Shown here piece by piece: positions 35,451 to 44,501 of a stretch of DNA of 64,000 bases; within the stretch, counting starts at the first letter, position 1; each line of letters starts with the position of its first letter. Source of the stretch: Hymenobacter telluris. Lineage in GTDB: Bacteria; Bacteroidota; Bacteroidia; Cytophagales; Hymenobacteraceae. Under the pieces are notes generated by a model. That model saw only the letters and a list, made by a program, of their open reading frames with translations, did no database searches and was not told the origin of the DNA. The stretch lies in the NCBI RefSeq assembly GCF_017313265.1, contig NZ_JAFLQZ010000018.1, positions 1 to 64,000 of the forward strand, written 5' to 3'. A program made the translations under genes and the position numbers.

Positions 35451-36197
35451 ATGATTTCGTTTCCTGTTGCCAGCCTGCCTGTGGTGCGTGTTATCCTGCT
35501 TTGCCTGGCGGTGCTGGCTGGCAGCCTGCGCCCTGCTACGGCACAAACCACCGCGCCCGATACTGCCCGCGTCAGCTACAGCGAGGAAACCGTGACGGAA
35601 ACCGAACCACCCCGCCAGACGCTGGGCCGAACGTACAGTAAGCTAACCCGGCTGCAAGTGGAAGAACAGCGCCTCTGGAAACTGGGCTTAAATAACTTGA
35701 ACTCCACATTTTCCAACCTGGAGCTGCCGGAGTCGTACGCCCGCTTTGGGGTGTACCTGATTTACGAGCAGAAGCTGCGGCCCGACGTATCCATCATGAC
35801 CGAGCTGAGCCCCGATTTCACCCGTTTCCGCCGGGTGGTGGGCGGGCCGATACGCCGTAGCTTTAGCGTCCGCTCCCAAGTGGCGGGGCGCTTCTACTAC
35901 AACCTCAACGAGCGAATCAGGAAAGGCAAAAGCGCCAGTAACTTTTCGGCCAACTACCTCTCCGTAGCCCTCGGCAGTGGTTTCGGCCGCTACTCCCGCG
36001 AAACCCCGTTCTACGAATACGCAACCACCAAACCCCTCGTGCGGGCCGATATGGCCCTGCTCTACGGCCTGCAACGCCGCTTGGGCCAGTACGGCTTCGT
36101 TGATTTCAACATCGGTGTGTGTACCAAGCTAGTGCCCGAAGTCGATGACTTTGCTTTGGCCGGCAGCTTCCGCATCGGGCTGGCGCTGGGCCGGTAG
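35451..36197 (+). CDS. Exported protein, possibly outer-membrane beta-barrel
   Basis: Protein of 248 residues. Signal peptide 1-31 (VVRVILLCLAVLAGS). The mature region has alternating hydrophobic strands ending in aromatic residues (ESYARFGVYLIYEQKL, NFSANYLSVALGSGFGRY, YGFVDFNIGVCTKL), consistent with a small outer-membrane barrel. It is last in the sigma operon and is a likely stress target. No named family. Confidence 0.6.
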   Translation: MISFPVASLPVVRVILLCLAVLAGSLRPATAQTTAPDTARVSYSEETVTETEPPRQTLGRTYSKLTRLQVEEQRLWKLGLNNLNSTFSNLELPESYARFGVYLIYEQKLRPDVSIMTELSPDFTRFRRVVGGPIRRSFSVRSQVAGRFYYNLNERIRKGKSASNFSANYLSVALGSGFGRYSRETPFYEYATTKPLVRADMALLYGLQRRLGQYGFVDFNIGVCTKLVPEVDDFALAGSFRIGLALGR

Positions 36198-36200
36198 CAA

Positions 36201-36310
36201 GTAGCGCGGAAATCTGTTCCGCGACGAGCACAGCGAGTAACAAGCGTATGCTGATGTTGCAGGCGCCTAGATACTCGCTGTGCTCGTCGCGGAACAGATT
36301 TCCGCACTAC
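36201..36310. repeat. Inverted repeat with 39-bp arms
   Basis: Arms 36201-36239 and 36272-36310 match with one mismatch. The arm starts GTAGCGCGGAAATC, like the hairpins at 1691 and 42191, and extends with a further GACGAGCACAGCGAGTA. It also lies over the last codons of the aldo/keto reductase. Confidence 0.9.
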
Positions 36311-37302
36311 TCCTTGCCCGACTGCTTGTCAATCAAGGCCAGCTCTTCGGGGCTGAACGTGGTGTTTTCCAGGCTGCGGAGCGAGTCGGTGAGCTGCTCG
36401 GGCTTGCTGGCCCCGATGAGCACCGACGTCACCCGTTCGTCTTTCAGAATCCAGGCCAGCGCCATTTGTGCCAGGCTTTGGTTGCGCGACTTCGCCAACT
36501 CGTTGAGCTGCCGGATTTGCTCCAGCCGTTCTGGGGTGAGCTGGTTCTCGGTCAGGAAGCCTACTCCTTTCGCTACCCGCGAATCACTAGGGACGCCGCG
36601 CAGGTACTTGTCGGTGAGCAGGCCCTGGGCCAGGGGCGAAAACGGAATGCAGCCCACGCCTTCTTCGCCCAGCAAATCCAGCAGGCCATCTTCCACCCAC
36701 CGCTCGAAAATCGAGTATTTGGGCTGGTGAATCAGGCAGGGCGTACCCAGCTCGCGCAGAATCCGGATGGCCTCGGCGGCTTCGGTGGGGCGGTAGTTGC
36801 TCAGGCCCACGTACAGCGCCTTGCCCTGCCGCACCAGCAAATCGAGGGTGCTCATGGTTTCGTAGAGCGGCGTTTCGGGGTCGGGGCGGTGGTGGTAGAA
36901 GATGTCCACGTAGTCGAGACCCATGCGCCGGAGGCTCTGGTCGAGGCTGGATACCAGGTATTTGCGCGAGCCCCAGTCGCCGTACGGCCCGTCCCACATG
37001 GTGTAGCCGGCTTTCGAGGAAATAATCAACTCGTCGCGGTAGCCCGCAAAATCCTCTTTCAGAATCCGCCCGAAGTTGATTTCCGCTGAGCCGGGCGGCG
37101 GGCCGTAGTTGTTGGCTAAGTCGAAGTGCGTCACGCCACTATCAAAGGCGCGGTGCAAAATGGCACGGAAGTTACTAAGCTGGTCGACATCCCCGAAGTT
37201 GTGCCACAGCCCCAACGACACGGCGGGCAGCTTCAGGCCGTTGCGGCCACTGCGGCGGTAGGTCATGTGTTGGTAGCGGGCAGGCGAAGGCAGGTAGTGC
37301 AT
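36307..37302 (-). CDS. Aldo/keto reductase, YghZ/glyceraldehyde-phosphate type
   Basis: NADPH-dependent reductase of 331 residues. The extended N-terminus (YLPSPARYQHMTYRRSGRNG, then LKLPAVSLGLWHNFGD) is characteristic of the YghZ branch, which supports the upstream ATG over the in-frame one at 37266. The catalytic set D, Y, K, H is visible as DLANNYG, SSKAGYTMWDGP and DIFYHHRP. It should reduce aldehydes such as glyceraldehyde-3-phosphate or methylglyoxal. Confidence 0.93.
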   Translation of the reverse strand: MHYLPSPARYQHMTYRRSGRNGLKLPAVSLGLWHNFGDVDQLSNFRAILHRAFDSGVTHFDLANNYGPPPGSAEINFGRILKEDFAGYRDELIISSKAGYTMWDGPYGDWGSRKYLVSSLDQSLRRMGLDYVDIFYHHRPDPETPLYETMSTLDLLVRQGKALYVGLSNYRPTEAAEAIRILRELGTPCLIHQPKYSIFERWVEDGLLDLLGEEGVGCIPFSPLAQGLLTDKYLRGVPSDSRVAKGVGFLTENQLTPERLEQIRQLNELAKSRNQSLAQMALAWILKDERVTSVLIGASKPEQLTDSLRSLENTTFSPEELALIDKQSGKE

Positions 37303-37304
37303 CT

Positions 37305-37513
37305 GTTGAATGGCTAATTGTTGAATGGTTGATTGTTGCCGTCCGAACGATGTAGAGACGCCATACCTGGCGTTTCGTCGTTGCTGATGTTGTTTTCAAC
37401 GGCCCGTGGTTGGTCGTTCAACGACGAGACGCCAGATGCTGCGTTTCTGCATCGTATGGGTGTTTTGCTGTCATTGAAGTTAACTATTCAGCAATTCAAC
37501 AATCAGCAATTAA
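37305..37513. repeat. Nested inverted repeats of two families
   Basis: An outer imperfect pair uses TTGAATGGTTGATTGTT-type words (37305-37338 and 37481-37513). Inside it another pair, 37347-37383 and 37419-37455, uses GATGTAGAGACGCC-type words. The inner element appears to have inserted in the loop of the outer one. Confidence 0.65.
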
Positions 37514-37517
37514 TTTC

Positions 37518-38429
37518 CTAAAACAAACTGCCCTGCACCGGCTGCGGGATGATGCGCGGGGCGGGCACGGCCAGGCCGGTGAGGGCATTGAGCTTCTCCA
37601 GGAAATACTGGGTCCAGAGCGGGGTGTGCATGATGTCCTTCTGGTGCACAAAGAAATACACGGTGTGCAGGCCCTGTTGCAGCCACTCGGCAATGCGCGT
37701 GGCCCAGTAATCGGCGCGCTGGTAGTCGGACTGGATGAGGCCGTGGCCGTTGAAGCGGATGAAGGCGGTGGGCGTGGTCAGGCGCATGGCCAGCACGTCG
37801 CGGCGGCCGGCCACATCGGAAACAACCAGCGTTTTGTTGATGGCTTCGAGCATGGCCGCCACCGCCGCAAAGGCTACCTTGTCGGAGTGCCAGCCGGGGT
37901 GGCGCAGCTCCACGGCCAGCGGAATATCCGCCGGGAAGTCGAGCAGGTAGCGTTCCAGCCGGCTTAGGTGCTCGGGGCCGAAGGTGGGCGGCAGTTGCAG
38001 GAAGCACCAGCCCAGCCGCTCGTTCAGTTCCCGGATGGAGCGGCAGAAGCTGATGGTCAAATCATCCACATTGTACAGCGCCCGGTCGTGGCTGATAACC
38101 TGCGGGAGCTTGGGGCAGAACTTGAAGCCAACCGGCACGGCATCGCGCCACTTGCGCACGGTGGGCGCATCTGGAATGCGGTAGTGCGTGGTGTTCAGCT
38201 CGAGGCTGTTGAATTGCCGGGCGTAGTGGTGCAGGTACTCGGCGTCGCGGATGCCGGCCGGAAAGTACGACCCCAGCCAGGCCTTGTTGGTCCAGATGGG
38301 GCAGCCCACAAACACCTGCGGCGCGGCAGGTGCGGCCGCGGCGCGGGCCAGCACGGCGGCCGTGTCGGGGTGGTCGGGAGGGAGGCGAAAATCAACGTAA
38401 CGCAGGTCGGAAAGGCGGCCAAAATCCAT
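37518..38429 (-). CDS. DUF72 domain protein
   Basis: Protein of 303 residues of the DUF72 (YecE) TIM-barrel-like family. Family blocks: FVGCPIWTNKAWLGSYFP, HHYARQFNSLELNTTHYRIP, VGFKFCPKLPQVISHD, LPPTFGP, VELRHPGWHS and YFFVHQKDIMHTP. Function unknown; cytoplasmic. It begins MDFGRLSDLRY, a good start, 380 bases from the next gene. Confidence 0.92.
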   Translation of the reverse strand: MDFGRLSDLRYVDFRLPPDHPDTAAVLARAAAAPAAPQVFVGCPIWTNKAWLGSYFPAGIRDAEYLHHYARQFNSLELNTTHYRIPDAPTVRKWRDAVPVGFKFCPKLPQVISHDRALYNVDDLTISFCRSIRELNERLGWCFLQLPPTFGPEHLSRLERYLLDFPADIPLAVELRHPGWHSDKVAFAAVAAMLEAINKTLVVSDVAGRRDVLAMRLTTPTAFIRFNGHGLIQSDYQRADYWATRIAEWLQQGLHTVYFFVHQKDIMHTPLWTQYFLEKLNALTGLAVPAPRIIPQPVQGSLF

Positions 38430-38809
38430 ACGGCAACTTACGGCGAAATTGACTGATGGTCTGTCACTAGCCTCTAAGCTCGTCCGTTGCGTTACTACTG
38501 CTCTTATGAAAATTCCGCGACTTATGCAACCGGGCGTTTACTATATCCGCGAGCTGAAAGCCGAAATTTTTTGAGCGGCGGATAATCTCATTTACACCGT
38601 CGGTAGTCTACCTTCTTTCAATAGTGCTAAATCCGGCTCAAACAAACACAAGCCGCTATTTTCTATGGCACCGCGTAGAATTGCTTAAATGCAAGTTTTA
38701 TATAAAAAACACAATTTACAATCAATTGCGAGCTTACGCGCTCTGGCACACGAGGTTGAAGTTTGCTAGGTCCGGTTAGCTTTGACATGTTCACCATTAC
38801 AGCCCACCA
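38430..38809. other. Gap between DUF72 and rlpA, with one short ORF
   Basis: A 22-codon ORF at 38506-38574 (MKIPRLMQPGVYYIRELKAE) may be a relic or a small peptide; I see no support beyond its codon run. The stretch 38585-38760 is AT-rich without a gene. A candidate promoter at 38756-38784 ends the gap. Confidence 0.3.
38756..38784 (+). promoter_or_regulatory. Candidate promoter of rlpA-type gene
   Basis: TTG at 38756-38758 and TAGCTTTG at 38777-38784 are 18 bases apart, matching the Bacteroidota pattern. Initiation near 38789 leaves a 20-base leader. Confidence 0.5.
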
Positions 38810-39628
38810 ATGAAGTTGCCTTTACAACTGAGTTCTTCGAGCTTGATGTTACGATTGTGTTTTTCCTGGTTCCTCTTGTTTGCAACGGTGGCGCAAGCTG
38901 CCCACGACGACGATAAAACAACGGCCATAGCCACCCGCCGGGCAGCCTTGCTCCGGGGCCGTGCCTCCTGGTACGGGCGGGAGCACCAAGGCCACCGCAC
39001 CAGCAGCGGTGAGCGGTTCGACCGCAACAAATTCACCTGCGCCCACAAGACGCTGCCCTTCGGCACCAAGCTGCGCGTTACCAATCCCGAAACGTCGGCC
39101 TCCGTGGTTGTACGGGTTTCCGACCGGGGACCTTTCCGCCACCAGCGCATCCTCGACCTCTCGGAAATTGCCGCCCGCCCTTTGGGCATTGTAGACCAAG
39201 GTGCCGTATCGGTACTGGCGGAAATAGTGCCCGACGACACGCCGCTTGGCGTTACGGAAGCTCCCGCCGACCTGGCCTTGCTGCTCGAAGATCCAACCAA
39301 CGCCACGGAAGCCGGCCTGCACACCGATATTGTAGCGGGAGCAACGGAAGCCGATGACCTGGCCCGCCGGCCCGAACCCGCCGCTACCTACGTGGTACAG
39401 GCTGGCACCTTCGGCGACGTGCGCAACGCCCAGGCCATGATTGACCGGATTCAAGCCCTCGACCCCAAGCTGCTGGCTACCACCATCAGCACCAGCACCC
39501 CGGAAGGCAAAACCCTGAACCGTGTGGTAGTAGGGCGCTTTGCCACCCCCGCCGAAGCCAAGGCCGTGTGCGCCCGCCTCGTGAAAGTGGGCGTAACGGG
39601 CTTAGTCCGGCAAGGCGAAAATCTGTAA
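38810..39628 (+). CDS. rlpA: RlpA-type septal ring lytic transglycosylase with SPOR domain
   Basis: Protein of 272 residues. Signal peptide near 1-27. A double-psi beta barrel (about 45-135) carries GRASWYGREHQGHRTSSGE, THKTLPFG-type sequence and VSDRGPFRHQRILDLSE, holding the catalytic Asp of RlpA. A C-terminal SPOR domain (about 185-270, YVVQAGTFGDVRNAQAMID) binds denuded peptidoglycan at division sites. It should trim glycan strands during septation. A second, SPOR-less RlpA is at 48550. Confidence 0.9.
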   Translation: MKLPLQLSSSSLMLRLCFSWFLLFATVAQAAHDDDKTTAIATRRAALLRGRASWYGREHQGHRTSSGERFDRNKFTCAHKTLPFGTKLRVTNPETSASVVVRVSDRGPFRHQRILDLSEIAARPLGIVDQGAVSVLAEIVPDDTPLGVTEAPADLALLLEDPTNATEAGLHTDIVAGATEADDLARRPEPAATYVVQAGTFGDVRNAQAMIDRIQALDPKLLATTISTSTPEGKTLNRVVVGRFATPAEAKAVCARLVKVGVTGLVRQGENL

Positions 39629-39652
39629 AGACCACTACAAGCAAGTGCCCGT

Positions 39653-39694
39653 GCGGTACGCAAACCAGCCTGGGTTTGCGTACCGCGTTTTTTT
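39653..39694 (+). terminator. Rho-independent terminator after rlpA
   Basis: GCGGTACGCAAACC pairs with GGTTTGCGTACCGC and is followed by GTTTTTTT. Confidence 0.92.
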
Positions 39695-39733
39695 GTCGAA
39701 TGTTGTGGGGCGGACATCTTACCTGCCTGACTT

Positions 39734-42199
39734 ATGCTGCATTACGTTCGGGCCGTGCTGGCCACTGTGGTTGCCCTGGCCCTTACGTGGGTGCTCAATA
39801 CCAAGCACGGCGACCTGCCGCCGTCTGGGAAGCTGCTGAGTCCGTTCCGCGGGTTCTGGCAGAACGGCGAAGCTGCTGACGCCTTCCCGGAGCAGCAGAC
39901 CTTGCAACTGCCCGGCCTGCAACTGCCCGTGCAAGTGCGCTTCGACGATAAGCGGGTGCCACACATCTTCGCCCAGAACGACCACGACCTGTACTACACC
40001 CAGGGCTACCTCACGGCCCAGGACCGGCTCTGGCAGATGGACTTCATCACCCACGTAGCGGCCGGCCGCCTCTCGGAAATAGTGGGGCCGGCGCGCCTGG
40101 AAACCGACCGGTTTTTCCGGCGCATGGGCTTGCCGTTCGGGGCACAAAAGTCCTTGGATTCGGTGATGACCGACCCGCTGGTACGGGGTATCCTGACCTC
40201 GTACTCGGCTGGAGTAAATGCCTATATCGGCACGCTCACGCCGAAGACGATGCCCTTCGAGTATAAGCTGCTCGACTACGCGCCCGAGCCTTGGAGCCCA
40301 TTGAAATGCTCGTTGATTCTGAAATACATGGCCTTCGATTTGAGCGGCCGCTCCGACGACTTGCGCCTGAGCAACGCGCTGGCCAAATACGGCCCCGCCG
40401 TGGTAAAGGACCTATTTCCCAGCTACCCGGTGCAGGAAGAGCCCATAGTGCCGGTGGGCACCCCACTGGATTTCCAGCCGCTGCCGGTGCCGCCCACGCC
40501 GCCTGGCTTCTCGGCGGCTATGTCGGGTAAGGTGCCGCAGAACGAGCCGGACCCTGAGCTGGGCTCCAACAACTTTGCGGTGAGCGGGGCGAAGTCGGCT
40601 TCGGGCTTTCCGCTGCTGGCCAACGACCCGCACTTGCAGCTGAACTTGCCCAGTATCTGGTACCAGGTGCAGCTGGCGGCGCCCGGCGTGAACGTGTACG
40701 GCGTGAGTATTCCGGGCGTGCCGTTTGCCATCATCGGGTTCAACGAGCAGGTGGCCTGGGGCGTCACCAACGTGGCCGCCGACGTGCTGGACTGGTACCA
40801 GATCAAGTTCCGGGACAACACGCGGCGCGAGTATTGGCACGCGGGCCGCTGGAAGCCGGTGCGCCGGGTGGTGGAGCACATTAAGGTGCGCGGCCAACCC
40901 GACCGCCTCGATACGGTGCTTTATACCCACCACGGCCCCATCGTGTACGACAGGCCCGAAAAGCCCTTTCTGGCCCAAACACCCATTGCCCACGCCATGC
41001 GCTGGACCGCCCACGACGCGGCCAACGAGTTCCAGACGTTTTACCGCCTCAACCGCGCCCACAACTACCAGGACTACACCGCCGCGCTAAGCACCTACGG
41101 TGCCCCCGCCCAGAACTTCATTTTCGCCAGCGCCGACAAGGATATTGCCATCTGGCCCAACGGCCGGTTCCCATTGAAATGGCGCGACCAAGGCAAGTTT
41201 ATTCTCGATGGCACCGACCCGGCCTACGACTGGCAGGGCTGGATTCCGGCAGCCCAGAACCCGCACGTGAAGAACCCGCCGCGCAACTTCGTGGCGTCGG
41301 CCAACCAGTTTTCCACCGGCCCCGATTACCCGTACTACCTGAACTGGGACTACGGCGACGGCAGCTACGACCGGTCGCACCGCATCAACGAGCGGTTAAC
41401 GGCTATGAGCCAGGTGACGCCGGACAGCCTCCGGATGCTACAAAACGACAATCTCAACGTCACGGCCCAACAGCTGATGCCGCGGTTGCTGGAGCTGGCC
41501 GCCGGCCCCGCCAACGGTGATACCCTGATAGCCGCCAATTCGCCCGAAGCCCGCGTACTCACCGAAATGCGCCGCTGGAACTACCACTACACCGCCGACG
41601 CGCTGGCACCCAGCGTGTACGATTTGTGGTATAGCAACCTCATCAAGCGCATTTGGAGCGACGATTTTGGGCTGCAAGCTACCGGCCTGGAAATGCGCGT
41701 GCCATCCCGTGACCGGAACAAGCAGCTACTTCTGCACCAGGAAAACAGCCGCTGGATAGACGACCAACGTACGCCGCAGCGCGAAACCCTGCCGCAGCTG
41801 GTTCGCCGCAGCCTACGCTTCGCCACCGACTCCTTGACCCGCAAGTACGGCCCCATCGGCCCCAAATGGGCCTGGAAAAACCAGAAAAGCACCGACATCC
41901 TGCACATGCTCCAGATTCCCGGCTTCGGGCACATGGACCTGGACTGCGGCGGTGGCGCGGGCATCGTGAATGCCACCACCAACCGCACGGGGCCGTCGTG
42001 GCGCATGGTGGTGGCGCTAGGGCCGCAGGTGAAGGCGTACGGCGTGTTTCCGGGCGGACAGAGCGGCAACCCCGGCTCGGCGGCCTACGACGATATGCTG
42101 GAAACCTGGCGCGTAGGCAAGCTCAATGAGCTGGTATTTCTGCGCACGGCCGGCGAAGCCAACCCGCGCGTCCGGGCCGCCTGGACGCTGGCAAAGTAG
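39734..42199 (+). CDS. Penicillin acylase family protein (Ntn hydrolase)
   Basis: Amidase of 821 residues. One N-terminal helix (residues 4-22, VRAVLATVVALALTWVL) gives export. The precursor is cut to alpha and beta chains, with the beta chain starting at the nucleophile serine of ELGSNNFAVSG near residue 277; the downstream LLANDPHLQL, PGVPFAIIGFNEQVAWG and NRTGPSWRMVV are family blocks. Substrates could be acyl-homoserine lactones or other amides; not decided. The 42191 repeat includes its stop codon. Confidence 0.93.
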   Translation: MLHYVRAVLATVVALALTWVLNTKHGDLPPSGKLLSPFRGFWQNGEAADAFPEQQTLQLPGLQLPVQVRFDDKRVPHIFAQNDHDLYYTQGYLTAQDRLWQMDFITHVAAGRLSEIVGPARLETDRFFRRMGLPFGAQKSLDSVMTDPLVRGILTSYSAGVNAYIGTLTPKTMPFEYKLLDYAPEPWSPLKCSLILKYMAFDLSGRSDDLRLSNALAKYGPAVVKDLFPSYPVQEEPIVPVGTPLDFQPLPVPPTPPGFSAAMSGKVPQNEPDPELGSNNFAVSGAKSASGFPLLANDPHLQLNLPSIWYQVQLAAPGVNVYGVSIPGVPFAIIGFNEQVAWGVTNVAADVLDWYQIKFRDNTRREYWHAGRWKPVRRVVEHIKVRGQPDRLDTVLYTHHGPIVYDRPEKPFLAQTPIAHAMRWTAHDAANEFQTFYRLNRAHNYQDYTAALSTYGAPAQNFIFASADKDIAIWPNGRFPLKWRDQGKFILDGTDPAYDWQGWIPAAQNPHVKNPPRNFVASANQFSTGPDYPYYLNWDYGDGSYDRSHRINERLTAMSQVTPDSLRMLQNDNLNVTAQQLMPRLLELAAGPANGDTLIAANSPEARVLTEMRRWNYHYTADALAPSVYDLWYSNLIKRIWSDDFGLQATGLEMRVPSRDRNKQLLLHQENSRWIDDQRTPQRETLPQLVRRSLRFATDSLTRKYGPIGPKWAWKNQKSTDILHMLQIPGFGHMDLDCGGGAGIVNATTNRTGPSWRMVVALGPQVKAYGVFPGGQSGNPGSAAYDDMLETWRVGKLNELVFLRTAGEANPRVRAAWTLAK

Positions 42200-42237
42200 C
42201 GTGGAAATCCTGTGGCTTCCGTTCCGCGCTACTTTGC
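42191..42237. repeat. Hairpin of the TAGCGCGGAA family
   Basis: GCAAAGTAGCGTGGAA pairs with TTCCGCGCTACTTTGC (one G-T). Related to 1691 and 36201. The arm contains the penicillin acylase stop codon. Confidence 0.75.
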
Positions 42238-42287
42238 TGGGCAAGCACCTTATCTTCGCTAACAACATTTTACCTCTATCCTCTTCT

Positions 42288-43913
42288 ATGTTTCTCTTAT
42301 CTAGCCCAGTGCGCCATCGGTTGTTGGCGGGGCTGCTGGTGGCACTGCCACTGCTGCCCGTAACGGCGCAAACCAAATCGGCTGCAAAAAAAGCCCCTAT
42401 CAAAACCACCCGCCCGGCCACAGCTACCGCCGTGCCCGAAACGGTGTACGAAACCTACCAGGTCCAAATCAAGCCCGAATACGCGGCGGGGCAGTTTGCC
42501 TTGCAGCAGTATTTGAAAAGCGCGCGGCTACCCGCCGAAGTGAAGGAAGGCCGCTGGCGTATAGAGGGTACCGTACAGATCAATTTTGTGGTGCGCTCTG
42601 ATGGCCGTCTCACTGACGTATTTGTAGCGCGGGGTCTGAGCGCGGCCACCAATGCCGAGGCGCTTCGGCTCATACAAGCCATGCCACGCTGGCGCCCCGG
42701 CCGCCGCAACGACGAAGCCGTAGCTACCCGCTATGCGCTGGAAGTACGGTTTCAAAACCCCAGAGAAGCCACCCTTGATTCCAAGGGAAATATGGTACAA
42801 CTACAATACTCAGGCTCAGAAAAAGAGCGTAAAGCCCCCGATTATGTTGAGCAGATGCCAGTTTTTCCAGGAGGTACGCAGGCGCTACTCAAGTATATTC
42901 AGGATAACATCAAGTATCCTGCTTTAGCATTGCGCAACCAAGTGGAAGGTAAGGTGTTCGTAGGCTTCATAATCGGAATGGATGGCAGCATCAGTGACGT
43001 AGAACTATATAAAGGCATCGGCTCGGGCTGCGACGAAGAGGCAGTGCGCGTTATTAGTAGTCTGCCGCGCTTCGAGCCGGGCAAGCAAAACGGCCGCACG
43101 GTGGCCGTCAGCTACACCGTGCCCGTTACTTTCAGCGTGAACCCAACACCAGTAACCGACGCTGCCACCACGCCTCCCGCCCCCGTAGTGCCCGAAGACA
43201 AGGTGTATACCTACGTGGAGCAGATGCCTACTATTCCGGGTGCCAACAATTCGGTCAGTATCAGCACGGCGCTTCAGGCAGCCGTGGTGCTGCCGGCTGA
43301 GGTGCGCGAAGGCAAAAGCGAAGGCCAGGTGTACGTAAATTTCGTGGTGCGGCCGGATGGCAGCACTTCCGATGCTAAAGTGGTGCGCAGCCTGTGCCCC
43401 GCCTGCGACCAGGCCGCGTTGGCCGCTGTGCAGGCGCTGCCGCGCCTGGCACCGGGCAAGCAGAACGGCCAAACGGTGGCGGTGCAGCTTACGGTGCCGG
43501 TGGTGCTCTACGGCCCCAACCACGTGTTCGAGAGCTACCAGGTAGCCACCCAAGCCGCTTTTCCCGGCGATGCTATGGCCTTGCGCAACTACCTGACCGA
43601 GAAACTGCGCGAGCCCAAAGTATTGAAACAAGAAAATTTGGCCGGTTTCGTGGAAGTGCGCTTCGTGGTGCAGGCTGATGGCAAAGTAGGCGCCGCCGAA
43701 ATCGTGCGGCCTCTCTGCCGCAGCTGCGACGAAGAAGCCTTGCGCCTCGTGCGCGACATGCCCCGCTGGACACCAGCCCGCAATGCGGCCGGCCAGCCGG
43801 TTGCGGTGCGCCAGAGTGTGCGCATTCAAATGCCCGCTCCGCCTGCCAAGCTCATGCCGGGCAGCACCGGGCAGGTGAAAAGTGCACCGGCATTTCACTC
43901 GCAGAAAACCTGA
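42288..43913 (+). CDS. Exported protein with four TonB C-terminal domains
   Basis: Protein of 541 residues. A signal peptide (1-27, ending VTAQTK) replaces the cytoplasmic-anchor helix of classic TonB. Four TonB C-terminal repeats follow: about 64-154, 190-282, 313-407 and 422-515. Each has a GxVxVxFVV.xDG motif, then a helix with an EEA-type stretch and a closing RW/RF-PG/PA segment. The second repeat keeps the standard PGG start. Repeats 3 and 4 have a paired cysteine block (LCPACD, LCRSCD), repeat 2 only one cysteine. Without ExbB/ExbD contact it is unlikely to transduce energy itself. Could bridge several receptors or bind cell wall. Confidence 0.85.
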   Translation: MFLLSSPVRHRLLAGLLVALPLLPVTAQTKSAAKKAPIKTTRPATATAVPETVYETYQVQIKPEYAAGQFALQQYLKSARLPAEVKEGRWRIEGTVQINFVVRSDGRLTDVFVARGLSAATNAEALRLIQAMPRWRPGRRNDEAVATRYALEVRFQNPREATLDSKGNMVQLQYSGSEKERKAPDYVEQMPVFPGGTQALLKYIQDNIKYPALALRNQVEGKVFVGFIIGMDGSISDVELYKGIGSGCDEEAVRVISSLPRFEPGKQNGRTVAVSYTVPVTFSVNPTPVTDAATTPPAPVVPEDKVYTYVEQMPTIPGANNSVSISTALQAAVVLPAEVREGKSEGQVYVNFVVRPDGSTSDAKVVRSLCPACDQAALAAVQALPRLAPGKQNGQTVAVQLTVPVVLYGPNHVFESYQVATQAAFPGDAMALRNYLTEKLREPKVLKQENLAGFVEVRFVVQADGKVGAAEIVRPLCRSCDEEALRLVRDMPRWTPARNAAGQPVAVRQSVRIQMPAPPAKLMPGSTGQVKSAPAFHSQKT

Positions 43914-44012
43914 TCAACGCAGTGACTTAACCGGCCTCGGCCTTAGCATACCGGCCACTTTTTTCGCTGCGCTTACCTGTTGCCCAATTGCTCTTCGACC
44001 TTTTTTTCTGCT

Positions 44013-44435
44013 ATGAAGTCTTTTCCCGCCTTGTTCCTGCTGATTTTGGTGCTCGCCTTCGTAGCTCAATTGTTTCTGCCGTGGTGGGTGATTACGCCCT
44101 TGTGTTTCGGGCTGGCGGCGGCCCTGAATGGTACGGGCGGCAAGGCGTTCTGGGCGGGGTTTCTGGGAGTTGGGCTAGGGTGGCTGCTGCTGGCCGGCTG
44201 GCTAACTATCCGCAACGATGGGCTGCTGGCGCACCGGGTGGCACAGCTGCTACCGCTGGGCGGCAACTCTTGGTTGTTGGTGTCGGTAACGGCCGTAGTG
44301 GGGGGGCTGGTAGCTGGCCTCGCGGCGCTGGCCGGCGCGTGGGCGCGGCAGGCCGTAGCACCAGCTACCAGTCGTAGCCAGCGGGAGCAAGGGCGCAATT
44401 TCAGGGCAGGTATCAAACGGCAACCTCTAGGGTAG
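44013..44435 (+). CDS. Small inner-membrane protein
   Basis: Protein of 140 residues from the ATG at 44013. Four hydrophobic spans (about 5-22, 25-40, 43-62, 88-112) cover most of the length; a basic tail follows. No family recognised. Confidence 0.65.
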   Translation: MKSFPALFLLILVLAFVAQLFLPWWVITPLCFGLAAALNGTGGKAFWAGFLGVGLGWLLLAGWLTIRNDGLLAHRVAQLLPLGGNSWLLVSVTAVVGGLVAGLAALAGAWARQAVAPATSRSQREQGRNFRAGIKRQPLG

Positions 44436-44454
44436 CTGGGGCTATTCCATGCAG

Positions 44455-44481
44455 GCTACACGCGCATCCTGAGCGTGTAGC
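44455..44481. terminator. Small hairpin between convergent genes
   Basis: GCTACACGC pairs with GCGTGTAGC around 9 bases. Confidence 0.5.
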
Positions 44482-44501
44482 AACGCCTATATTGCTTTAT
44501 C

